Source: Actinomadura alba
GTDB taxonomy: Bacteria; Actinomycetota; Actinomycetes; Streptosporangiales; Streptosporangiaceae
DNA: 52,316 bases
Direction: 5' to 3'
Assembly (NCBI RefSeq): GCF_014323705.1
Contig: NZ_JABVEC010000046.1
Coordinates: 1-52,316 of the forward strand
Below are positions 41,048-47,934 of this stretch, in pieces. Below the pieces are notes generated by a model. That model saw only the letters and a program-made list of their open reading frames with translations. It was not told where the DNA came from and did no database searches. Position 1 is the stretch's first letter. Each line of letters starts with the position of its first letter. The translations under genes and the position numbers were made by a program.

Positions 41048-42366
41048 GATTCGCTCCGTACGGCTTCTTCTTCCGGGTCGCCCGTCTCGTCGGTGTCGCT
41101 CTCCATCACGTTCTCGCGCCAGTCCTCCGGCAGCATATGGTCGAGGACGTCGTCCACCGTCACTGCGCCGATCAGCTGCCCGGCCTCGTTGACGATCGCC
41201 ACCGAGACCAGATTGTAGGTGGCCAGATAGCTCGCCACCGTCGTCAGCGACAGGGCCGGCCGCAACGGTGCCAGCTCGGTGTCCAGGATGCCGCTGACCA
41301 GCGACGAGGGGGGTTCGCGCAGCAACCGCTGGAAATGCACCGGCCCGAGATATCGACCTGTCGGCGTCTCGACCGGCGGGCGGCACACGTACACCTGGGC
41401 GGCCAGTGCCGGGTTCAGATCCGGGTTGCGGATCTGCGCGAGAGCCTCGGCCACGGTCGCGTCCGGCGGCACGGTCACCGGATCGGTGGTCATCATGCCG
41501 CCGGCCGTGTCGTCGGGGTAGGACAGCAGCCGGCGTACCGGAGCCGCCTCCTTGGGCTCCATCAGGGCCAGCAGCCGCTCACGCTGCTCGGCCGGCAGCT
41601 CGCCGAGCAGGTCGGCGGCGGCGTCCGGGTCCATCACATCGAGGACGTCGGCGGCACGATCGGGATCGATCCCGCCGACGATCGCGACCTGATCGCTCCT
41701 GGGCAGCTCCTCGAGGACGTCGGCGAGCCGCTCGTCATCGAGCGCCACAGCCACCTCGGACCGTCGCTTGGCGGGCAGTTCGTGCAGGATCCCGGCGATG
41801 TCGGCCGGTTTGGTCCGCTCGAATATGGCGAGCAGGTTCTGCGCTCCCTGCCCCTCCTCGACGACGGTCAGGCCGCGGACGGCGGCCGAGTCGACGACGA
41901 AGGTCTCACCACGCCGCCGCAGGCCCAGCCGGGCGCGGCGGCCGCCCATGGCACGCCCGCCGCGCTGGACGGCGACCTTGGTGACCAGCCACTCGCGGTT
42001 ACGGGACTGCTCCATCGCCACGTCGACCACCGATACGGTCTCGCCGTCCTCGATGAGCTCCACCGTGTGGTCGAGCACCTCGCCGATCACCAGCGTCTCG
42101 GACGCGCGCTGCTGGAAGCGGCGCACGTTGAGACGCCCGTCGAAGATGATGGCGTCGGCGTCGATCGTGGTCACGCGGGTGATCGGCAGGAACACCGATC
42201 TGCGCGGCTGAACCTCGATGACCAGCCCGAGCACGCGCGGCGGCTTGACACCGTCGCGCAGCGCCACGACGACGTCGCGCACCCGCCCTACCTGATCGCC
42301 GGCCGGGTCGAAGACGGCGACTCCGGCGAGCCGGGCGATGAAGACCCGTGCCGGGAATCCGGTCAT
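41044..42366 (-). CDS. Soluble MgtE N-domain / CBS-pair protein
   Basis: 440 aa from the ATG at 42366. An N-terminal PRC-barrel-like part (about 1-90) and a second beta-rich part lead to the MgtE N superhelical domain (about 190-290: ILHELPAKRRSEVAVALDDE, RAADVLDVMDPDAAADLL, EPKEAAPVRRLLSYPDDTAG) and two CBS motifs (MMTTDPVTVPPDATVAEAL; AIVNEAGQLIGAVTVDDVLD). The MgtE ion channel is absent: no membrane helix is visible. It is probably a Mg2+ or nucleotide sensor acting with the coupled DUF1003 protein. Divergent from the ECF41 gene. Confidence 0.88.
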   Translation of the reverse strand: MTGFPARVFIARLAGVAVFDPAGDQVGRVRDVVVALRDGVKPPRVLGLVIEVQPRRSVFLPITRVTTIDADAIIFDGRLNVRRFQQRASETLVIGEVLDHTVELIEDGETVSVVDVAMEQSRNREWLVTKVAVQRGGRAMGGRRARLGLRRRGETFVVDSAAVRGLTVVEEGQGAQNLLAIFERTKPADIAGILHELPAKRRSEVAVALDDERLADVLEELPRSDQVAIVGGIDPDRAADVLDVMDPDAAADLLGELPAEQRERLLALMEPKEAAPVRRLLSYPDDTAGGMMTTDPVTVPPDATVAEALAQIRNPDLNPALAAQVYVCRPPVETPTGRYLGPVHFQRLLREPPSSLVSGILDTELAPLRPALSLTTVASYLATYNLVSVAIVNEAGQLIGAVTVDDVLDHMLPEDWRENVMESDTDETGDPEEEAVRSES

Positions 42367-42442
42367 AGGGTCGAGATTACCGATGATCGTGCACCGTGGA
42401 GGCACCGGAGCGCTCCCGCAGCCCCGGCCGGTTCCGCGCGGA

Positions 42443-42469
42443 TGTCACATCCGGCCGCGGCGTCCCGTC
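42443..42469 (+). promoter_or_regulatory. ECF41 autoregulatory promoter
   Basis: TGTCACA (42443-42449), exactly 16 nt, then CGTC (42466-42469) is the described ECF41 promoter consensus, 24 bp before the ECF41 sigma gene ATG. It strongly suggests autoregulation. Confidence 0.8.
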
Positions 42470-42493
42470 GTTCAAGGGAGAAGGAGGACGCAC

Positions 42494-43381
42494 ATGAACG
42501 AGGTCTTTGAGGACCACCGCAATCTGCTCTTCGCGGTGGCCTACCGGATGCTCGGCACGGTCGCCGACGCCGAGGACGTGGTGCAGGACGCCTGGCTGAA
42601 TTGGACCTCGGCGGACCGGTCCCACGTCGCCGAGCCCAAGGGCTATCTCGTCCGGATCGCCACCAACCTGGCCCTCGACCGGCTGCGGTCCGCGCGGGTC
42701 CAGCGGGAGTCGTACGTGGGACCGTGGCTGCCCGAACCGCTGCTCACCGCCCCTGACGTGGCCGAGGACGTGGAGTTGGCAGAGTCGGTGTCGATGGCGA
42801 TGCTGGTCGTGCTGGAGACGCTGAGCCCACTGGAGCGCGCCGTCTTCGTACTCCGGGAGGTGTTCGGCTTCCCGCACGGCGAGATCGCCCAGGCACTCGG
42901 CCGGTCGGAGTCTTCGGTCCGGCAACTCGGCCACCGCGCCCGCGAGCACGTGCAGGCGCGCCGGCCGCGCTTCGAGACGGGCGCGGCCGAGCGCCGCCAG
43001 GCCACCGACCGGTTCTTCGCGGCGGCCCTCGGCGGCGACCTCAACGAGCTGATGGAGGTGCTCGCTCCCGACGTCACGCTGTGGACCGACGGCGGCGGCA
43101 AGGTGCGCGCAGCGCTCCGTACGATGACGGGTGCGGAGAGGGTGGCGCGCTGGCTCGCGGCCGTGGCGGAGCGGCCCTATGACGGAGTCGCGCCCGAGGA
43201 CATCCGGCTGGAGCTCGCGGAGATCAACGGGGTGCCGGGCGTACTGATCAAGGGCCCGCACCGGCTGCTCGGCACGGTGACCGTGGACGTCGACTCCGAC
43301 GGCCGCGCGCAGACGATCCATCTCGTCGCCAACCCCGACAAGCTACGCCCCATCGCCGAAGGCCGGGAACTACAGCTGTGA
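42494..43381 (+). CDS. ECF41-family sigma factor (SigJ-like) with SnoaL-like C-terminal domain
   Basis: 295 aa, ATG at 42494 with AAGGAGG upstream. Sigma regions 2 and 4 occupy about 1-160 (YRMLGTVADAEDVVQDAWLN; LSPLERAVFVLREVFGFPHG). The C-terminal SnoaL-like domain (about 165-290) regulates the protein in cis, as no separate anti-sigma factor exists. ECF41 landmarks are present: WLPEPL (78-83), DGGGK (199-203) and NPDKL near the C-terminus. These sigma factors usually sit beside a carboxymuconolactone decarboxylase, oxidoreductase or epimerase gene that they control; none is adjacent here. Confidence 0.93.
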   Translation: MNEVFEDHRNLLFAVAYRMLGTVADAEDVVQDAWLNWTSADRSHVAEPKGYLVRIATNLALDRLRSARVQRESYVGPWLPEPLLTAPDVAEDVELAESVSMAMLVVLETLSPLERAVFVLREVFGFPHGEIAQALGRSESSVRQLGHRAREHVQARRPRFETGAAERRQATDRFFAAALGGDLNELMEVLAPDVTLWTDGGGKVRAALRTMTGAERVARWLAAVAERPYDGVAPEDIRLELAEINGVPGVLIKGPHRLLGTVTVDVDSDGRAQTIHLVANPDKLRPIAEGRELQL

Positions 43382-43469
43382 CCGCTGGTTCGGCGGTCGG
43401 GTCGATCAAGGGTTTCGGGAGCTCTGCGTATGGCGATCCTTGATCGATATCGGTCGCGCCGGTCAGGGA

Positions 43470-43982
43470 TCAGCGGTCGGCGCGGCGGCGACGGCCGCCG
43501 ATCATGAAGGGCCGTTTGCCGGCGGTCGACGCGGGCGTCGGTACCGGCCGCACTGCGGCGTAGTCGTCGCGCTGGCTCCCGGGCGCCTCGGACACCTCGC
43601 CGGTGGGGGTGAGCCGCATGACGTAGGACTCGCGCGCCCAGCGATCAGCCTGATCCCCGTGGGAGGCCGCGTTGAGACGGTCCTTGGCCAACTGGGGCAC
43701 CACGGTCTCCCAGAGTTCGTCACCGGGCTCGACCTCGCTGACGGCGGCGGTCCACGACAGCAGCCGGCCGCCCTTGTCCTTGCTGCGAACGATCACGGTG
43801 ACCTGCTCGGCCTCGGGCAGGCCGGGCAGCGGCTGCTCGCCTTCGCCGCCGGTGAGGACATAGGCGGAGCCCTCGTGCCAGATGTGCCAGGCGGCCCTCG
43901 GTTGCGGCAGGCCGGGCAACGCGATCCACAGCATCCCCGACTTCTTCGAGGCCTCCTCGATCAGCGGCGTGAGATCGCTCAT
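43470..43982 (-). CDS. Conserved actinobacterial protein, possibly split-barrel fold
   Basis: 170 aa, soluble. The N-terminal half (GMLWIALPGLPQPRAAWHIW, SAYVLTGGEGEQPLPGLPEA, VTVIVRSKDKGGRLLSWTA) resembles pyridoxamine-5'-phosphate-oxidase-like split barrels, which bind flavin or heme; this is a structural guess, not a motif match. The C-terminus is basic (GGRRRRADR). The gene is monocistronic and divergent from the CitE-like gene (53 bp between starts). Confidence 0.75.
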   Translation of the reverse strand: MSDLTPLIEEASKKSGMLWIALPGLPQPRAAWHIWHEGSAYVLTGGEGEQPLPGLPEAEQVTVIVRSKDKGGRLLSWTAAVSEVEPGDELWETVVPQLAKDRLNAASHGDQADRWARESYVMRLTPTGEVSEAPGSQRDDYAAVRPVPTPASTAGKRPFMIGGRRRRADR

Positions 43983-44022
43983 ATGGGAAGCGTCTCATAT
44001 CCGGGCGCGAGAGCCGCGTGGG

Positions 44023-44035
44023 TAGCATCCGCCGT
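44023..44035 (+). promoter_or_regulatory. Leaderless promoter of the CitE-like gene
   Basis: TAGCAT (44023-44028, TANNNT) is followed by 7 nt and the ATG at 44036, with no ribosome site. This spacing places the transcript start at the A of the ATG, the usual signature of leaderless actinobacterial mRNAs. Confidence 0.6.
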
Positions 44036-44974
44036 ATGCGTCCCCGTCGTTCGACCCTGGCCGTGCCGGGCAGCAATCCACGCTTCATCGAGAAGGCGCA
44101 GGGCCTGCCCGCCGACGAGATCTTCCTCGACCTCGAGGATGCGGTCGCCCCGGCGGCCAAGGAGGACGCCCGGCGCAGTGTCGTCGCAGCCCTGAACGAC
44201 GGCGACTGGTCGGGCAAGGTCCGGGTCGTCCGGGTCAACGACCTCGACACCCGGTGGACCTACCGCGACGTGATCGAGGTGGTCGAGGGCGCGGGCGCCA
44301 ACCTCGACTGTGTCATGCTGCCCAAGGTCCGCGACCCCGCCGATGTCCAGTGGCTCGATCGACTGCTCACCCAGATCGAGCGGAACATGGGGCTCGAGGT
44401 CGGGCGCATCGGCATCGAGGCGCAGATCGAGGACGCGCGCGGCCTCACCCGTGTCGACGAGATCGCGGCCGCGTCCGCCCGGATGGAGACGCTCGTCTTC
44501 GGGCCCGGCGACTTCATGGCGTCGATCAACATGAAGACGCTCGTGGTGGGGGAGCAGCCGCCCGGCTACACCGAGGGCGACGCCTACCACTACATCCTCA
44601 TGCGCATCCTGATGGCCGCCCGCGCACATGACCTGCAGGCCATCGACGGCCCGTACTTCAACGTCCGCGACGTGCCCGCCTTCACCCGGGTGGCCCGCCG
44701 TTCGGCCGCGCTCGGGTTCGACGGCAAGTGGGTGCTGCATCCGAGCCAGATCGACGCGGCCAACGAGGTCTTCTCCCCGGCGCAGGACGACTACGACCAC
44801 GCCGAGCTGATCCTCGACGCCTACGACTACTACACGACCGTCGAGAAGCGCGGGGCGGCCATGCTCGGCGACGAGATGATCGACGAGGCATCGCGGAAGA
44901 TGGCGCTCGTCATTGCCGCCAAAGGCCGCATAGCGGGACTAATGCGGACTAAAACGTTCAATCCGCCCGTATGA
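44036..44974 (+). CDS. CitE-like HpcH/HpaI-family lyase
   Basis: 312 aa. Starts RPRRSTLAVPGSNPRFIEKA with the CitE pattern LDLEDAV (31-37), Mg2+/substrate-binding VVRVND and GIEAQIEDARG, and C-terminal GKWVLHPSQIDAANEVFSP. Members cleave or form citramalyl-, malyl- or citryl-CoA-type C-C bonds or act as thioesterases. Stand-alone CitE without citrate lyase alpha/gamma subunits is common in actinobacteria and probably works on (citra)malyl-CoA. The leaderless promoter geometry supports the ATG at 44036 over one at 44018. Confidence 0.9.
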   Translation: MRPRRSTLAVPGSNPRFIEKAQGLPADEIFLDLEDAVAPAAKEDARRSVVAALNDGDWSGKVRVVRVNDLDTRWTYRDVIEVVEGAGANLDCVMLPKVRDPADVQWLDRLLTQIERNMGLEVGRIGIEAQIEDARGLTRVDEIAAASARMETLVFGPGDFMASINMKTLVVGEQPPGYTEGDAYHYILMRILMAARAHDLQAIDGPYFNVRDVPAFTRVARRSAALGFDGKWVLHPSQIDAANEVFSPAQDDYDHAELILDAYDYYTTVEKRGAAMLGDEMIDEASRKMALVIAAKGRIAGLMRTKTFNPPV

Positions 44975-45004
44975 CCTCTTACCGGGAGATTAGGCGATAT
45001 GCCA

Positions 45005-45017
45005 TAAGCTCCCAAAT
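45005..45017 (+). promoter_or_regulatory. Leaderless promoter of the CPBP protease gene
   Basis: TAAGCT (45005-45010, TANNNT) is followed by 7 nt and the ATG at 45018, with no ribosome site; same geometry as the CitE-like gene upstream. Confidence 0.6.
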
Positions 45018-46424
45018 ATGAAGACGCCCGACCAACCGGGCGAGGGCTGGGCTCTGCCCGACCCTGGTCTGGCGCCCCCTCCTCACGTCCCGTCACTCGG
45101 TGCCGGCAGCTCTCACGAGCCCTCCCACGAGCCCGCTCACGAGCCCGCTCACGAGCCCGCACCGCCCAAGCGGCGTCCCGAGCAGCAGCCACCCCACGAG
45201 CAGCGCCCGTCCCACGGGCCGTACGCACCCGACGGGCGGTACGCGCCCGAGGGACAGTACGCGCCCGAGGGACAGTACGCATCCGAGGGGCAATACCCTC
45301 CCTACGCACAGGGCCCACCCCCAGGGCAGTACGCGCCCTACCCTCCGAACGCGCCCGCCGGGTGGCCTGGCCCGTACGGGCCGTATGGCGGGGGAGCGAC
45401 GGGGATCCCGGCGCCGCCCGCGAGGCGATCGTGGGTCGTCCGGCCGGAACCGGGCACGGCCTTCCACCGGCAGGCCCGCACGCAGGTGCACCGATGGTGG
45501 CGACCGCTCGTCGGCACGCTGTTCGCCATCGCCGTCGGACTCGCGGTGCTGCTGGGCGTGTCGATGGGCGCGATGACCGTCGCGATCATCCTGGGCGAGG
45601 CTCCCATGACCGACATGGGCGCCGGTCAGATCTTCAAGGACCCGACCGTGGACCTCGGGGTCCAGCTCGTGTCGCTCGCCGTCCTCACGCCGGTGGTACT
45701 GCTGGCGGCCTGGGTCGTGCAGCGCCGGCCGGCCGGGTCGTTGTCCTCGGTCACGGGCCGAGTGCGGGGCCGCTGGCTGCTCGTCTGCGCCGGGATCGCC
45801 GTCCTCGCGTGCCTGGCGTCGTACGCCGTGTCGTGGATGACGTTCGCCGGTACCGGCGAGGAGGACTCCTCGACGGTCGGCTGGATCGGCTGGGGGACCT
45901 TCCTGCCCGCCGCGCTGATGATCATTCTGCTGGTGCCGTTCCAGGCCGCGGCGGAGGAGTACGTCTTTCGCGGCTGGCTCCTGCAGGCCATCGCCTCGTG
46001 CACTCTGGAGACGCGTACAGGCCGGATCGGGCGGGCGGCGAGCGTCGTCTTCCGCACACCGTGGCCGGCCATCGTCATCAGCGCCATGGTGTTCACCGCC
46101 GGTCACGCCCACCGGAGCTGGGCGCTGCTCGACGTTTTCCTGTTCGGGCTCATGACGGGCTGGCTGGCAGTGCGCACGGGCGGGCTCGAAGCGCCCATCG
46201 CGTTGCACGTACTGAACAACCTCGTGGCGTTCCTGCTGCCGGCGGCGACCGGGCAGCTGAGCGACGTGCTCCAGGTCACGGACGCGCCCTGGCAGAGCAT
46301 CGTGGGCACCGCCGCCCAACTCGGCGTGTTCGCCCTGATCGTGCTCTTCGCCTTCCGGCGGCGCGGCCTCGACGCGGTCACCCCACGAAGATCCCCGAAC
46401 GATCCATTGAGCGCGCCTGCGTGA
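45018..46424 (+). CDS. CPBP-family intramembrane metalloprotease with repetitive N-terminus
   Basis: 468 aa. A long Pro/His/Tyr/Gln-rich cytoplasmic N-terminus (about 1-140) contains two tandem repeat tracts. About seven or eight membrane helices follow. The CPBP (Abi/CAAX-protease) motif EExxxR is present in AAEEYVFRGWLL, with a downstream FTAGHAHRSW and an asparagine-containing HVLNNLVAF, all needed for metal binding and catalysis in the family. It probably cleaves membrane-embedded peptides; substrate unknown. Starts from a leaderless-type promoter 44 bp after the CitE-like gene. Confidence 0.9.
   Translation: MKTPDQPGEGWALPDPGLAPPPHVPSLGAGSSHEPSHEPAHEPAHEPAPPKRRPEQQPPHEQRPSHGPYAPDGRYAPEGQYAPEGQYASEGQYPPYAQGPPPGQYAPYPPNAPAGWPGPYGPYGGGATGIPAPPARRSWVVRPEPGTAFHRQARTQVHRWWRPLVGTLFAIAVGLAVLLGVSMGAMTVAIILGEAPMTDMGAGQIFKDPTVDLGVQLVSLAVLTPVVLLAAWVVQRRPAGSLSSVTGRVRGRWLLVCAGIAVLACLASYAVSWMTFAGTGEEDSSTVGWIGWGTFLPAALMIILLVPFQAAAEEYVFRGWLLQAIASCTLETRTGRIGRAASVVFRTPWPAIVISAMVFTAGHAHRSWALLDVFLFGLMTGWLAVRTGGLEAPIALHVLNNLVAFLLPAATGQLSDVLQVTDAPWQSIVGTAAQLGVFALIVLFAFRRRGLDAVTPRRSPNDPLSAPA
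45114..45161. repeat. Four 12-bp tandem repeats (HEPA units)
   Basis: Four copies of CACGAGCCC[GT]C[TCA]-type units encode HEPS-HEPA-HEPA-HEPA in the CPBP protein N-terminus. Frame-preserving, so length can vary without loss of function. Confidence 0.9.
45222..45293. repeat. Four 18-bp tandem repeats (YAPEGQ units)
   Basis: Four 18-bp units encode YAPDGR, YAPEGQ, YAPEGQ and YASEGQ in the CPBP protein N-terminus, followed by looser YPPYAQ-type repeats. Similar Tyr/Pro/Gln-rich tails occur on many actinobacterial membrane proteins. Confidence 0.9.
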
Positions 46425-46631
46425 CGCTCACCTCAGCGAACCGGCCTCCGCGCCGCGGGTGATGACGTCGCGCACGGCCACGAATGCCGGGTGGTCGAGC
46501 CATCCGGCGGCCGTCCAGCGCCCCCGAAGACACGTGCCGAAGGGCCGCGGCGGTCCTTCCGCATGACCCGGATGAGGGGTTCCGGAGGGGAGGGTTAGAG
46601 TCTGGACGGATCTTGATGAAGGGAGCGTTTC

Positions 46632-47825
46632 GTGAGACGCCTCGCGCAGACGGACGGGCTGACCGACGTCCAGCTCGAGATGCTCGCCACGGTGCGGGAG
46701 TTCGTCGACAGGGAGATCCTGCCGGTCGCGACCGCGCTGGAGCACGCCGACGCCTACCCATCGCAGATCGTCGAGGGCATGCGGGAGATGGGGCTCTTCG
46801 GGCTCGTGATCCCCGAAGAATACGGCGGGCTCGGTGAGTCGCTGCTGACCTACGCGCTCGTGGTGGAGGAGCTGTCCCGGGGCTGGATGAGCGTCTCGGG
46901 CATCATCAACACGCACTTCATCGTTGCGTGGATGATCGAACAGCACGGCACCCCGCGGCAGAAGGCGCGTTATCTGCCCCGGATGGCCGAGGGGAGCATC
47001 TGCGGCGCGTTCTCCATGTCCGAGCCGGGTTGCGGTTCCGACGTCTCGGCGATCAAGACGCGGGCGGTGCGGGACGGTGACGACTACGTCATCGACGGCC
47101 AGAAGATGTGGCTGACCAACGGGGCGTCGGCGAACCTCGTCGCGACGCTGGTCCGGACCGATCCGGACGCGGGCCACCGCGGCATGACGACGTTCCTCAT
47201 CGACAAGGAACCCGGCTTCGGCGAGGTCGAACCCGGGCTCACCGTGCCAGGCAAGATCGAAAAGATGGGGTACAAGGGCGTCGACACGACCGAACTGATC
47301 TTCGCGGGTCACCGCGTCGGTGCCGGGCAGATCCTCGGCGGCGAGCCCGGCCGGGGCTTCTACCAGATGATGGACGGCGTCGAGGTGGGCCGGGTCAACG
47401 TGGCCGCGCGCGGCTGCGGAGTGGCCCTGCGCGCGTTCGAGCTCGCGGCGTCGTACGCCCAGCGGCGCGAGACGTTCGGCAAGCGGATCGCCGACCACCA
47501 GGCCGTGCAGTTCCGGCTCGCCGAGATGGCCACCAAGGTCGAGGCGGCGCACCAGATGACGGTCATGGCCGCGCGGCGCAAGGACAGCGGGGCACGCAAC
47601 GACCTCGAGGCGGGCATGGCCAAATATCTCGCCGGCGAATACTGCAAAGAGGTCGTCGAGGACGCCTTTCGAATCCATGGCGGCTACGGGTATTCCAAGG
47701 AGTACGAGATCGAGCGGCTCTATCGCGAGGCGCCCATGTTGCTCATCGGCGAGGGAACGGCCGACATCCAGAAAATGATCATCGGTCGCCGTCTGCTCGA
47801 GGAGTACGCGCAGCGATCGGCGTGA
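46632..47825 (+). CDS. Acyl-CoA dehydrogenase
   Basis: 397 aa from a GTG at 46632 with GAAGGGAG upstream and a TAGAGT -10-like element at 46596-46601. Full-length ACAD fold: VREFVDREILPVATALEHAD, FSMSEPGCGSDVSAIKTRA (FAD/substrate loop), QKMWLTNGASANL, QRRETFGKRIADHQAVQFRL, FRIHGGYGYSKEYEIERLYR, and the catalytic-base region LIGEGTADIQ. It introduces the alpha-beta double bond into an acyl-CoA, passing electrons to ETF. Chain specificity cannot be read. Stands alone between the protease and SARP genes. Confidence 0.95.
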   Translation: MRRLAQTDGLTDVQLEMLATVREFVDREILPVATALEHADAYPSQIVEGMREMGLFGLVIPEEYGGLGESLLTYALVVEELSRGWMSVSGIINTHFIVAWMIEQHGTPRQKARYLPRMAEGSICGAFSMSEPGCGSDVSAIKTRAVRDGDDYVIDGQKMWLTNGASANLVATLVRTDPDAGHRGMTTFLIDKEPGFGEVEPGLTVPGKIEKMGYKGVDTTELIFAGHRVGAGQILGGEPGRGFYQMMDGVEVGRVNVAARGCGVALRAFELAASYAQRRETFGKRIADHQAVQFRLAEMATKVEAAHQMTVMAARRKDSGARNDLEAGMAKYLAGEYCKEVVEDAFRIHGGYGYSKEYEIERLYREAPMLLIGEGTADIQKMIIGRRLLEEYAQRSA

Positions 47826-47934
47826 CGAGTGGTCCGCGGAAAGGCCGCCGCGCCGGGCCCGGCCAGAAGGTGAGGCCGGGCCCGGCGCCCGGGGCGTCGT
47901 CTTCGTATACGTAGACGTAGAGGCACCGGCCGTG

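Noticed and set aside
45114..45293. Possible CRISPR-like array
   Set aside because: Units are adjacent with no spacers, multiples of three, and in frame with the protease; they are coding repeats.
46428..46631. Minus-strand frame ending in a plausible-looking helical segment between the CPBP and acyl-CoA dehydrogenase genes
   Set aside because: Only about 30 residues look protein-like, the rest of the frame is a shadow of the acyl-CoA dehydrogenase gene, and no family is recognisable.
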